A DNA stretch of 64,000 nt from Acanthococcus lagerstroemiae (Eukaryota > Arthropoda > Insecta > Hemiptera > Eriococcidae), in NCBI GenBank assembly GCA_031841125.1, contig CM063110.1, positions 11,783,626 to 11,847,625 on the forward strand, in the 5' to 3' direction. Below are positions 31,897 through 43,974 of the stretch, one piece after another. Made by a program: the position numbers and the translations under genes. Every line of letters starts with the position of its first letter. The first letter of the stretch is position 1. Under the pieces are notes generated by a model. That model had not been told where the DNA came from, did not search any database, and saw only the letters and a list, made by a program, of their open reading frames with translations.

Positions 31897-32108
31897 TGTT
31901 CCGGCATTCGAGTGCCTCCGTTATTTTCTGATGCTCCAACATTATTGTAAAAGCGTCATTTTTCTTTTCTATGTTTTTATCTGTGAGATGTAGTTTTTTT
32001 CTTATCATGACGTTTTCTGTTTTTCGGAATGTACGTAGCGTGTTGTAAATTAAAAGGTTTAATTTTCGTGATTTTCCTTTTTACAAAATGAGCCATAATT
32101 AATGTCCA
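31897..32108 (+). repeat. 3' LTR of the BEL element
   Basis: 212 bp, TG to CA, one base different from the 5' LTR. The 280 bp before it (31614-31896) is a short untranslated part. A purine-rich tract right before the LTR, usual for second-strand priming, is not obvious: the sequence there is atcccccccc then gagtta. Confidence 0.93.
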
Positions 32109-32739
32109 ATTACCAAAACCAGAACCGGGACCCGAAAAATTGAATTTTTGCAAAATGGAACCAGACCTGGAACCCGAATAATTTTTCAGTTTCCTAATAA
32201 TTGGATTTCAGTTCCGGTTCCAGTACCTATGCTTAGTAAATGAAAGGGAACACAATATGTTGCTGTTTTGACTTCTGAAGAGGCCTTTATGAATCATGAG
32301 TTATTGTAGGAACCGGAACTGGAACCCGATTATCAGAGAAACTGGAACCCAAAAAATTTGCACAATGGAACTGGAACTGGTACCGGAACCCAAAGGATGT
32401 TCAAGTTTGGAGCCGGATCCGGAACCTGAACAAAAATTGATCGGGTTCCCATTCCCTGGGAAAAACTGTCCACCCTTGTCCAGCGTTGCTTTTTTAACTT
32501 TCAAGTAGGGCTCATTTGACAAGAAATTGTATGACTTGTAAAAATCCTTTGAGATAACATAAGGAATTTCAAGTGTTACAGAATAAGTTGCCAAAGCAAA
32601 AAAATCGCAGCCCTGCTAATGAGTAATAACTCATTCTGTCAACAAAAAATGTCGCTCTGTTCTGTTTTGCTTGAGTGCCCTATTATTGCAGATTGCCTAC
32701 ACAAATGAGTAAACCTTCTCTTATAATAACCTTGTTCAG

Positions 32740-34250
32740 CAGGGTGTCCCTTCTAGTTGTAGATGCTTTGGGTAAAGAGAATTCAAGTTCGTTGTTTTTC
32801 AGTTTCTTGGTGATAGGGTATAATTCGATCTAATCCTATTTAGTGTGCCGTTTTACTTTTTATATTCAGTCTTTTAATTATTATTTTCGATAATTTTCGC
32901 GTATTTTGCATATTTTGTGTTTCGAAGCTTTTTGTATAGATGCATTTAAAACATTATGTCTACTATGTGATGTGTAGCTGTCCATCTTCACCTGAAACTG
33001 AATTGATGGATATTGTTGTGCTTAAACGTTTTATATACTATCTTTTAATAATCACATTCAAATAATCTTCGCGGCTTTTGTTTCCGCAGTGTGTATACAT
33101 CTAAAGTCCACATTAACGTACAACCAAATCCATGGACTATTGTGCGCGTGAACGTTGTTCCTGTACATATCAGTTTTCAATGGTAGATCGGCAGATTGAG
33201 AAACAGGATTGCGTGATACACGAATCTGCAAGGTATGTAATTTTCTATGAATCATTGCTGACCAAGTATACTTTGGAGTAGGTTTAGGAAAGCCGAAACT
33301 TATGAACTTAGATTTGGGTTCAGCTTAATTGCAAGATAGAAGAATCTTTCAGATTCGGTTCTGGCTTCAGAAATATATGTTGTACTTCCAATTTCGGATA
33401 CAGCTTCACTGATATGATTACTTCAGCTTCAGTTTCGGATTTAGCTTCGAGTTTCGACTTCTCTTCATCTGGTCATCTCATTCTTTTCTAATACCAAAAA
33501 TGTTCACCAATCACAACTGGACTGATCTGAGACAAATGGTTCGATCTTTCAATCATTGAAAAGTGTTATACCTTAATACTAGGAACTTTTCCCGGGACAT
33601 TTTCAAGTGGATATATTTCAAAATCCCGTATCATGGATCACGGCAGTATGACATTAAGCGGAAACCAAAGCCATTAAAATCTAATACATGACGGCTTCGT
33701 TTCCGCTTCAGTAAAATTGTTTTATGAACTTCGGTATCGGCTCCGTTTAACTCGAAAAATGATTACACGTAGCTACTGGATTTGGCTTCAAAGACAGCAC
33801 AATTTCTTAAACTTCAAGATTCAGATTCAGTTTTAGATTGCCAACTGTGCCATGGAGTAATTCACTGTCTAGGTAGTTAATATAGCTGGCCAGAGGCCTT
33901 GGATTTGGTTCAGACGCATATGCTCTGATACCTGATGAGAATGTGACGAAAATAGCACTGTTCTTTATTCTTCACAAAATTGAATCTGTTAGTGATTGAA
34001 AAGTTGAGAGGATATATTTGAAATAATTAGAATCCTAAAGGAATAAGTTATCAGTAGTATTTTACCCCCTTTGATAAGTTGAAATCCAGAGGTCACAAGG
34101 CCAGTGTTTTAGCTTTTCTCTTTCCATTAAGTCGCATAGACTGTCGGTTCTTAAGATTTTGAAACCAGGAAAATGTTTCTTGTAGTACTACATATAATCA
34201 ATGTAAATGTCATCATTAGGAATTTGTGATCTCTCAATTTCTCACTATGG
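32740..34250 (+). repeat. Diverged third copy of the arm repeat
   Basis: From about 32740 the order of landmarks follows 20950-21620: atctaatcct, tttaattattattttc, ttcgcgtatttt, cctgaaactgaattgatgga, gaatcattgctgaccaag, tgatgagaatgtgac, ttgaaaagttgag. Beyond that it matches arm 1's outer flank (13140-13344, inverted). It is interrupted by a word-array insert at 33281-33851. It is older than the arm pair, judged from more substitutions. Confidence 0.7.
33281..33851. mobile_element. Word-array insert, 'cagcttcggttt' type
   Basis: Compared with 21411-21430 in arm 2, a 571-bp block is inserted. The flanking octamers ttggagta and atggagta match at seven of eight positions. The interior is full of gcttcag, ttcggat and cttcgg words and lacks coding capacity. 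Clear terminal inverted repeats are not seen, so it is only probably of the same hAT-like type. Confidence 0.5.
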
Positions 34251-34573
34251 CTTCCCAAGAACTGGCTTATTAATGAAATAGTAACTTTGTAAACCTTTTT
34301 GGATCATGAAGCTTCTTGAAAGATTCCCACCCATTTGTACTTGAAAATAACATTCTCATTGTGAGGCTGACTCTTGTAGTAAAGCAGTTCCAGTAAATTT
34401 TTGAACTAAGTACATATCACCAACCTTTACCTAATAAAAACGTAAACTGAGAATGAATTTATGAGTACAGTAGAACCTCAGAACGGTAGTTATCAGCACA
34501 GTTTAGCTGCTAGAAAAGAATATAATTTTGTTCAAAATAAAATTTTGGATTAGTTTCTATCTTAAATTGGGTA

Positions 34574-35075
34574 GAATCACGGATGGAAAGTTTATGCTGA
34601 TAATCGCCCAAGCCGAAGCTTTAGCCCATTTTTGAGCAGCTTTTAAGCGCTTCAGAAGCCAGTCCTTGCCTTTTTTATTAATAAGCGCAATGCAAGTCTA
34701 AGAAAGAAAGTCTAAGGAAGAGCTGAATCGCTGATAATAGCTCTTGAACATTTTTATTTTTTTATCACACTTATCTGTGATTTTTGGATTTAGTCAAGAA
34801 TGAGCTGGTAGGTTAGCTGAAATTCAATTTGGAAATATTGTAGAACAGTGTTGAACTTCACTGATGATAAAATAATGTGCTTTTTGAATTCTACCATCAA
34901 TTTCATATTGAATTGACTATAATGTGGAGTAAAATTGTCGACTTATTGAGAAAAAATATAAAAAAGCGGATAGAGGAGCGCTTAAAATCTATTGATAAGA
35001 ACAAAAAACCAAAGCTAAGCTGATGAAATATTCTGAGAAACTGTTAAGCTGAAGCCAAAGTTTAAGCGCATCGCG
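34574..35075. repeat. Degenerate 'agctttggctt' MITE relic
   Basis: The left part (cggatggaaagtttatgctg, then gcccaagccgaagctttagc) resembles the inverted end of the 16555 element. The right part (gctgaagccaaagtttaagc, then gcatcgcgaccc) resembles its other end. The middle is unrelated, and no TSD is visible. Confidence 0.4.
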
Positions 35076-37782
35076 ACCCACTTCCCACCCCTGGGTATAG
35101 AATAGATGAGTACTGTAACTCCAGAGAACATTCTCGAGTATTTTTAGCAAAAGTTTTCTTTGAACTAGGTATTTCTTTTAGTTATTTATTTCAAAATTAT
35201 ATAGAATTACCAAAAAATAGGAAGCTAGTTTAATATTTGTGAACATTTTTGCTGTACAAAAAATGATTAGAAGATCATTGGAAAATATCCTGGGAAAAGG
35301 ACCAAAATTAGAATAAAAGGTCAATTTTCCAAGTCGCATATCAGCAATGTTAATCAATCAAAAATAAAAATGAACCTTAACGCTCTTGAGTAATGAGCGT
35401 GGGCACTCAAGATTTGATGATTCAGATTCTTTCAAGCAGATTAGTAGACAATTGGATACTGGATGTATCATACATATGATGTATATAGGAGCTTGGGTTT
35501 CATTTATTAGTTCATGAGCATTACCAATTCTTTTTCTCTCTCAAATATAGATGAAACTAGTTTTATTTTTTGAAAGAATAAAATTCCTCAAGTACGCTGT
35601 TATGCTTTCACGATCACCTGTGGATGTCTGGATCAACAGAATATTAGAATTCATTGTGATCTCCTAATTTGTAGTATGACTGTGGAATTTTTGAAAATTG
35701 GCAATCTAGAAATATCATTCTACTAGATTTAAAACCAATTTGTACTTTAAATTATTGATTTGAAGCCTCATATTATCTCCAGAAGCCCCATTAGCGAAAT
35801 ATTTTAAGCATCTCTGTACTTCTATAACACCGTTCGTTTGTTCATTTGCAGATAGTAGTTGGGAAGTTCAAATTTTCATAATACGTTCCTATGTGCATGC
35901 GCAGGGAAGGTTTCACGTTAAACGCATTGAAACAAAGGTTAGCTTTTCATTCAGTTCTACCATATATTGTATCAATCTGGTTGCCAGGATGAAAAAAAGA
36001 TACCTACTAGTAAACTATTCGCCAAATTGTCACTTCAACTGGGGAAATGATGCCGGTATTTCAGTTGTTGAAAATTGATGTTGGGAGCAGATTTAAACAT
36101 TGGCCTGATTACTGTCAGATTGACCTATGTACTCGTAATTGGAAGTTATTTTCAGGGATTAATTTTCTGTAAACATCCCAATATAATTTTCATGGGATGG
36201 TTTGTAATCACTAATCAGATGTAGGTGATATACTTAGCTGGAGATACATCCGTTATTATACTGCATCAGACCAAATTCATTTCTGTCTTCTGTCAGATCA
36301 CCGGGTCTGCTAGTATTGTATAAAAGCATGCAAAAAATGGTGTTTCTACTTTTTTTCTTTTTTTTTAACCTATGTTCTTTTCCGGACTCCTGCATACACA
36401 ACTTTTCTCATGCTCGAAGCTCATCGTTTTTTCCTTAACTGAGTACAGAATTTTTTCCTCAACAGCTCACCATATCCCTCATAACTCAGGATACCGTTTT
36501 TGCCATAACATCATCTCGTTTCCCCCTCAATATTAGTATACCAGTCTCCTCATTTGTGAGTGTAGTACTTTTTCCAGACCTCGGAAAACTCTTACGAGAC
36601 TGTCATTTCCATACTACTTCATGAAAAAATTGCCATATTGGATACTGGATAAAAAATTCCTACAAACATACAAAAAATTAACCACATTTTTTTCCTAAAC
36701 AATTTTTATTGTAGGTGAGACATAAATACGTAGATTCAAAGCCCGATGGCTCGTTACTCTTTTCCAATTAAGAGTAAGATGAGAGAAGGGCTATGAGGAC
36801 GTTCTTAAATTTGGCCGTATGTGTTCATCCGCGAGAGTTGGCCGCGTATATAGCCCCATTTCTGTCGTACATTTGCCCCCATTCAGCACGTGTTGGTTTC
36901 TCGATGTCAATCTGTTTCTGTCAGTTCGGGTTGACATACTCGATTTCTTTCTCCTTGGCGCCTACTACTTTTCTCTTCCTCACGCGGTGCCTCCTGTTGT
37001 TAGCCTTGTTATCTACACGAGTATCTAATTATCCGTGTGCTTCGCATTACTCGAGGACATGTGACTGAAGGTAGGCTCATTCCGCTTATCCTTGAAGGGT
37101 TAGTTAAAAGTTGGTCGGAATTGGACAACATTTCCGCCTGCGATTTTCCCGCGAACGTCTTCAGACTAGCTTTCTAACCAACATACTAAAAGTCTTCTGT
37201 CATCCCAGTGGAGCTACTTCTCAGAGCCCAACAATCAGTTGTTGATCAAAATTTCGAGAACTATCAACTATATAGAAAAACTGTTTATTTAAACTGTTCC
37301 TTGTTGAATTCTACATGGAAAAGATCTGGAACATTTTTGATACCTGGATTTGATAATTCGTGTTAATGAAAGCTGCCAGACTTGCGGTATAAAAATCCTC
37401 GTGGAAATTAGTAAACATCTATTTAAATTATTTATGAGTTGTATGCAAGGGAAGGGGAGGAAAAATTCTCAAGGGTAAATGGGTATGTAGAGAAATGGGC
37501 TCGAATTTTGATTCCCCCCCCCTCTAGTGTGTTGGTGTGGGTTGCCATAGAATTCTGCACTCAAGCCTGTGGGACACGAGCTGAAAAAGTTGAAAACCCC
37601 CTGCCCTAGGGGAAAAGATATCTTACAGTAACTAAAGATACTAAGTGTGTTGATTGGAGAATCCATCTGAAGAAGTTTGTGAGAAAAATCTTTGCTGAAC
37701 TTTTGTTCAATTCGAATGCGGTGCAGATACAAGGGGATGCAATGTCTGCATTTGCCCCTCCTACACAGAAAAACTGGATTTG
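35076..37782. other. No recognised feature
   Basis: Only short frames; the 91-codon frame at 36793-37068 and the overlapping 69-codon frame have no recognisable domain. A C9 tract lies at 37505-37513. Confidence 0.35.
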
Positions 37783-38555
37783 AAACTGGAATCAAGTTCA
37801 GTGTCGGTGAGAACATCGATTTCAGAATGAGGGCCAGACATATCCATTTCAAACTTTTAAGCATTGCAAATTAATCGACTGCAGACTGCAGCCGCGCAGC
37901 AGAGGTCAAGATCAATATGAGCACATGGCTAGAAGAAAAAATAATTTCCATGGAAATGTGGACCACTGAACTGAATTATGACCATGAAAAGCTAAATCAT
38001 ACTGATGGGCTTCACTCAGTACCAGGGATGATAAGTCAGCCGTAAGCTATAAGATTTAAGCCATAAGTTGAAGGTTTTTGGGCAATAAAATCAGCTATAA
38101 GTTTAAGTCAAATGTGCTATAAGCTATATGTATGCCTTAAACATAAGTCATATTTTCCCGGTTGATTTACAATATTTTTGTATTTTCTAACATCAGAGAA
38201 CAATTTTAATATTTGTTTTTCTATTTTTTTCTTCTTCTCAAATCCGAGGGGAAAATATTTCAAGAAGAGTCGAGATTTCAGACATTTCAGATGAAGATTT
38301 TTCATCAGCCATAAGTTTAAGCTATAAGCCATTAGTTTAAGGCAATCAACTGACAGGCTATAAGCTATAAGCATCAGCTATATTTACAAGGTCGTAAGCA
38401 AAGCCTTAAGTTTAAGCTTTATTGATTAGCTTATCATCCCTGCACAGTACGCACAACTTAACTGAACTGGAATCAAGTTCAGTGTCAATCGGAATTGGTG
38501 TCGGTCGGAAATAAGACGAGGGTCAGCCAATAGACATATCCATGTCAGCAGCTTG
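37783..38555. repeat. Direct repeats on both sides of a MITE
   Basis: The sequence ctggaatcaagttcagtgtc with a following 'gacatatccat' is found at 37783-37855 and again at 38465-38555. The MITE at 38023-38442 lies between the two. Confidence 0.5.
38023..38442. mobile_element. hAT-like MITE, 'aagctataagcc' word family
   Basis: TIRs cagggatgataag and cttatcatccctg, flanking octamers ctcagtac and cacagtac (seven of eight). Interior words gctataag, tttaagc and cataagtc are the same as in 23334-24032. The 420 bp carry no gene. Confidence 0.8.
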
Positions 38556-38763
38556 AAAAATGATCGTCAGACTTGAAGAGTCTGAAGTCTGACAGAACCC
38601 TAGACAAGTATGAAGGAGTTTCGAAAATTATAAGTTATAAGCGAATCTTGAAGAGTCTTCAGCAGTTCTAAGGAGTTGCAATGAGTCTGAAACGAGTCTT
38701 AAATTGTGTTAGTGAATCTTGGAAAAGTTAGGGTCACAATTGGTCTGTCTCTGATTCCGAGTT

Positions 38764-40314
38764 TTATGTTGTATTGGTTGAAGATTTTCTATATTTTGTA
38801 TATACATGTCCGTGTGAATGGTATTGCCCCTGCGAATTTGTCTGTTTTTGTGGTTGGTATTTGTTATTAATGTCTATTAGTTTGATTTTGTTGATTTCTG
38901 TTGTTCTGTGATTGTTGTCGTTTAATATGTTGATTGCTCTGTTGCAGTAGTTGTGTAGTGCTGCTATTTTGTGTTTTTGATGGTGGAATGAGTCATTGGG
39001 TATTATTGCGTCCGTGTGGACGGGTTTTCTGTAAATGATGTACTGTATCTTGTTGTCTCCTATTTGTATTGTTTGGTCGAGGTAGTTTATGGTTTTATTG
39101 CCCTTTTCCACTGTGAACTTTATGTTGTTATTTATGCTGTTTATCTCTGTGAGAAATTGGTCCAGTTATCTGTCTGTCCCTATCCAGATGATTAATATGT
39201 CGTCTACATATCTTGTCCATAGCTTTATGTTTTTCTTGTGTTTGCTGTGGTTTAGTAGGCCACTTTCAAAGTTGTTCATGTATATTGCTGCTAGAATAGG
39301 TGACAGTAGTGATCCCATTACTAGGCTTTCCGTTTGTTCGTAATATTTGTTGTTAAACTGGCAGTAATTTTGATTTATGATTTCTTTTGTGATGTTGGCG
39401 CATGCAGTTCCTTCTGTGTTGTTTTTGTAGTTGTTGTTCGTCAGTATTGTTTTCAGTTCTTGTTTTGGTGTGTTCCCAAACATGTTTGTTACATCCAGTG
39501 ATACCAATTTGTCATTGTCGTTTAATGTTATTTTTTCCAGTTTGTCTTTTTGCTGTATTGTATTTTTTATGCTGTAATCTGTTCTGTAATTGTAGTGTTC
39601 TTTCATGAATTTGGCTATTGTTTTTGCTAGTCTGTAGCTTGGTGGATTAGTGGTCTTATTGGTCTGTCCTGTTTATGGAGTTTTATGAGTCCTTTTGAAT
39701 GTGGTGCCTTGGAGTTCATTTCTCCCAGTTTCTTGTTGTTTATGTTGTTGTTTTTCATTATGATCTTTAGTCTGGCTTGGTATTTGTTGGTCGGGTCCGA
39801 GTTCAGTGGTAGGAATTTATTGTTCTTTATGTAAGTTTCAATTTTCTTTATGTATTCGTCTTGGTTTAGTACTATTGTGGTGTTGCCTTTGTCTGCTTTG
39901 GTGAGTATTAGGTTGTTTTCTTTCATGTATTTTCTTTTTGAGTTGTAGGGCTGCGTCTTTTGTATGTTTTCATTGTGTTTGTTCCCTTTGTTCTTCGTTG
40001 TAGTCAGCAGTATGTTTCCAGTTTGTGCTCTTGCTTCGTTTCTGAAGTCTGTTCTATGGTCTGGATGATCAGTCGCTTATATGTTCTGTTGTGTTGTACT
40101 TGTTTCCTTTGTCCAGTAAATCCTTTTCTTTTTGTGTGAAGTTTACAGTCGTCATGTTTACTATCCTTGGGGCGAATTTGTGCTGTTGGTTTTGGTTATG
40201 TTGAGTATTTCCTCCTTTTTGTTTTAGTGCGTAGAATTCAGAAGGAAGAAATTGTGAATTGGCACACCCTAAATATAGAATTTACTAAGTTCATTCACAC
40301 TCCAACATGGACAT
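38764..40314 (-). pseudogene. Penelope-like element, broken reverse transcriptase
   Basis: On the minus strand a start at 40155 (MTTVNFTQKEKDLLDKGNKY) opens the typical Penelope N-terminal part. After frame breaks near 39930 and 39615, the RT core appears: KADKGNTTIVL and GLIKLHKQDRPIRPL (fingers), SLDVTNMF (motif A), MGSLLSPILAAIY (motif B, with Leu instead of the usual Pro) and YVDD at 39210-39199 (motif C). A single TAA follows at about 39166, then the thumb with INYLDQTI, IYRKPVHTDAIIP and HKIAALHNYCNRAI. The GIY-YIG endonuclease expected after the thumb is not found. The block 40237-40314 upstream is the repeat shared with the two hammerhead-bearing mini-elements. At least three lesions make it a pseudogene. 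Confidence 0.85.
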
Positions 40315-40490
40315 TGAAAACCATAATGAAGTTCGAAAATACCATAATGAGTCGTCAACGAATTTTGAACAATTTTAGCGAGTCATGGGCAAATGTAAAG
40401 AAATGTTGTAGAGTTTCAAACAAATCTGGGAGAATTTGAAAGACTCTTACATGAGTGTTGAAGAGTCTGCGCTAGTCTTGAGGACCATTC
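40315..40490. repeat. 'gagtcttgaag' word array, continued from 38560-38740
   Basis: Words such as cttgaagagtct, gagtcttgag and gaaagactctt occur here and at 38560-38740, on both sides of the Penelope-like element, which therefore probably inserted into this array. A related array lies at 42430-42890. Confidence 0.45.
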
Positions 40491-43400
40491 CTCCCCTCGT
40501 CGGGGCAAAATTAAGTCGCCATTGTTACCCAGTCACAGTGCCGTAATCAGTCTCTTGTATGAAGGCTCGGGGCAAACCAAATTTTTGGAGGAGCAAATTT
40601 CAGCAAACGGAGGGGTAACAGTGGATTCTCCAGCAAAGGCGAGGAGAGGATGAGCCTAGCTGCTTGGGGGCAATGCCTTCATTCGCAGCCTCTAGTTACG
40701 GTTCTGCCTATTTTGGAATAAGTGAGTTGAAAAAACGTGACTGCACACTTCTAACGGTACTATAAAGTTCTTACGCACTCTGCATTTCCCCTCCCAGGAT
40801 TGCTTCCTGGATCCACCACTGCCCTTTTCCATCTGTTTAAATGTAATGCAGTAGCCAAATGGTTCACCATCCGCCCAGTATCAGGGATTACAATGAACCA
40901 GTACCGCACGAATATACGACAGTAAGAGGAGAGTAACTGAGTAGGTATACTGAAAATGAGAAAAGTAGAATGCTTCGAGCCCTCGGGAGCACGAGGGATC
41001 CCGATTATGAAATAATTCCTGGTGTCCGGATTTAATAAGAACAATCAGTCGAATGTGCCACACCTGCGTCGGGGCAGTCGCTTATCTTCATTATTAATCT
41101 GACAATAGTCGAATAATTTGATTAGAAATTGTACTCGGAGTTGACGTAGGAGGGAGGACTCCATATAGCAGTTCGTGAAGAAGAAATAATTAAAGTTGAC
41201 TGTAAGCGTTTAATTAATTCAAAATCGTGAGTACGTACGCGCATTAATGGTGTACTTTTGATATATCTAAAAGGTGTATCTATCATATCAGATTTGACTC
41301 TCCGCGGTTGATATCTCCTAACATGTTTTTCAATAAATGACGCTTTCGACGGTGTCTGCGCTGCGTCTTCTTTTTTAGTCCACAAATAGGTATACCAACG
41401 GCAATATCGTTTTTGGAGTGCTGCTTTCTAACTCCATGTATGGCCCCCGCTCACCGAAATCGCTAATTAAACGGGTCACGTTACCTGTCTCACACAAACG
41501 TCATTCCAGCTCGAATGCAAAATTTCTTTTTTAATTTCGTTAATTAATCGTACAGGTTGTACGTTGGTTCATTAAATACGTAGGTATTTTCGTGGTCAAC
41601 AATTTTTCCATTTCATCCGTGTCACGAATGGCTACACGTGAAACCAGTTGTTGGTTTCTCCCGCGTAGCCTTGATAATCGTTTCAAAATTATCGATATTT
41701 TTCATTCAAAAGTTACATCTTTCCCACTTGAGAAGCAGAATACGATGAGCGGATCGCGGAACAAGCGAAAACAAAAAAGTGCTCCGAGGTCCGCGAACTA
41801 GACGGAGAATAAACGTCGAAAGAAAGAGGAGATCTATTTAACGTGATTTTGTATGCAAGTGGGAGGCCTGCTTGTAAAATAGGTAAGACACATTACACCG
41901 AGAGCAGACAGCACCGACAGACATTGTCATAAATCATGTAGCATGCGTCTCTACTCTATACTCAGCATTTTTGTAAAACAGCCAGTTATTCAACTATACA
42001 TGCTCGTTTACAAACGATGAAATGAAATTTGTATTATTTAATTGTCGTAATTAATATGAGCACTTTTGAACATTGTTCCGACGCGTTCCACTTTGAATGG
42101 TCTGGAAATAAATCGACGAAGAATTTCGCCTATAGTGCGGGGTTGGCCTGTGCCTGCTTGGTGACGAGAAATAAAATCACGCAATTATATAAGATTTAAT
42201 GGCCACATGTCAAAGTTGCGATGAGGAATAGAAGCCGTGAGTCACTTCCCTGTCGTGTATCACCGATCTGCACGTTTTGTCTTCTAATTCAATTCTTACT
42301 ATACTCCCGGTTCTGGGTCATTCTTAGTTTCTTACTCTCTTTAAGAAGTAGCTGGTAACATTAGACTAGGCTTACCTACATTCCTGTGAAGATTGTTCAT
42401 TCAGACACCATGTACTTAACACTAATGTTAAAACTAGCGAGAATCATTTAGGGCTCCTTGAGATTCAGTTAAGGCTCCTGAAGACTCGTAACAGTAGTAA
42501 CAGTTGAGAAGGCTTCATAGAACTCAGAATTTTTTCTACTCAGTGCCATATTTTCGACTGGTCCAAACTATTTCACGGGGCATCTCTTACCGCAAGATCC
42601 AAGCAGACAGAAACTGACCACCAGTGAAAGTGAGAGACACCTAGTGAGACAGATGTATAGGCTCACGTGAGCAAATAAAACTAGTTAGACTACCTCACTA
42701 TCTGACACTCTTTTCTCAAGTCTTAGAATTGCTTTCTAGTTGAATTTACAGAATTTCCGACTGGCGATTGATTGCCTGTCTGATTGGACTTCTTCAAGAC
42801 TGGAACAGACTATTTGAAATTCTTGTAGACTCTTCCAGACTTATTTAAGACTTATGAAGATTCTGTCAGGCTTCACGAGGGCGCTTCTGAATTCTCACCG
42901 ACCGTGACATTAAAACGGGTGGAGGACACTGAAGTATATGGGAATTGCCTTACAGTATTTCTTTCTGTATGCCGGAGACGTATGGGTACGTGTTTATGAA
43001 TTTTTACTGGCCACAAGTTTCACAAAGTCGAATAAACGACCCACAACACAGCACCAATCCTCCAAATACGGGTTGTGACGTATTCTGCTCGAGTAATGCG
43101 TTGTTCTCAAGATCTAGCAAGGAACTGTAAAGAATGCTATCTATCCGCCGCAGTTGGTACTGTGATCTGCTGCAGCGAAGAAGCTGGAATCTGTTCACTT
43201 AGAAGTAGACATGATACTGCTCAGCCACGTACAGTGTGACTGTAAAATTTGTAGCCCCCCTCCATAATTGCAAATGCTTTTTCAAGAGTGATGGAGGGCT
43301 AAAAATGTTACTGTCCTTCTACCCTCCGTTTTAAAACTTTTGGTGAGAAGGAGCGGGGACTTCCAGTACAGGAGGGAGCTAAGTCCTCCAAATTATATAT

Positions 43401-43778
43401 TCATGTCTACGATAACTCCCCGGACAAAAAAACTACATTCAAATGTTGGGGAAAGTTGACTTGACGTATTCTTAACGCTTTTTGAAAAATAATTGACTTT
43501 TTCCGATTTTAAGCGTAAAAAAAATTGATGTATTTTTGACGTATTTAGAAAACTTATCTACGATTTCCAATTCCGTTTTTGTTTGTACCCCCCCCCTATT
43601 TACCTAGCTGTAAAAACAAAAATAATTAAGGTAAATTCCGATGCCACTGCTTATAAAATTGTTTAAACTCCATAGGGCTCTTCAAGATTTCTTTGAGATT
43701 CATTAAGCCTAGTTCGATACCCTACCCAACTTTTTGATATTCTTATGTTTTTACTTTGGCACACAACGGAAAAAAGTT
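40491..43778. other. Mostly unique DNA; 'gactcttgaagac' words at 42430-42890
   Basis: No coding domain is recognised. The part 41050-42260 has balanced composition with TAATTA-type motifs (for example 41540-41580) and no visible repeats, so it is a candidate for unique, perhaps regulatory, DNA. At 42430-42890 words like agactcttcc and cttcaagactgg recur. Confidence 0.35.
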
Positions 43779-43974
43779 GACTAGACTGACTAGACTGACT
43801 GGACTGACTGACACAGTGAGTGACATTCCCATGTCGACGCAGCCTGCGAAGCAAAGACATGAAAATGCTCTAGACTCGTCTGCAAGATGATGCACTAGCA
43901 GAGCGTAGTGCTAGCTGGTCTGACTGACTGACTGGCCGACCAACCGATCAACTGACCGACTGACTGACCGACTG
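43779..43974. repeat. Two (GACT)n-type simple arrays
   Basis: The first array, 43779-43814, has gactagactgactagactga units; the second, 43917-43974, has gactgactgactgg and accgactgactgacc units. About 100 bp of non-repeat DNA separates them. Confidence 0.75.

Larger units (their letters stand above)
24577..32108 (+). mobile_element. BEL/Pao LTR retrotransposon, pol disrupted
   Basis: Two 212-bp LTRs beginning TG and ending CA differ by one base (T/C) and are flanked by the 5-bp duplication attac (24572-24576, 32109-32113). Inside are, in order, a Gag with CCHC knuckles, a BEL-type aspartic protease, the start of reverse transcriptase, then an H2C2 plus rve integrase with C-terminal DUF5641-like domain. 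That order and the DUF1759/DUF1758/A17 style are diagnostic of BEL/Pao. Most of RT and RNase H is missing, replaced by unrelated error-rich DNA at 27966-30378, and a TGA interrupts the polyprotein at 26973-26975. Confidence 0.93.
24529..32458. mobile_element. hAT-like MITE, 'ggaaccgg' family, split by the BEL element
   Basis: The ends cagggactgggaacc and (inverted) ggttcccattccctg are flanked by an exact 8-bp duplication ggaaaaac at 24521-24528 and 32459-32466. Removing the BEL element and one TSD leaves about 393 bp made of ggaacc, aacccg and accggaac words, with no coding frame. It is therefore the target into which the LTR retrotransposon jumped. Confidence 0.8.

Noticed and set aside
43779..43974. 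CRISPR-like array
   Set aside because: Units are 4-bp simple repeats with no unique spacers, and the genome is eukaryotic.
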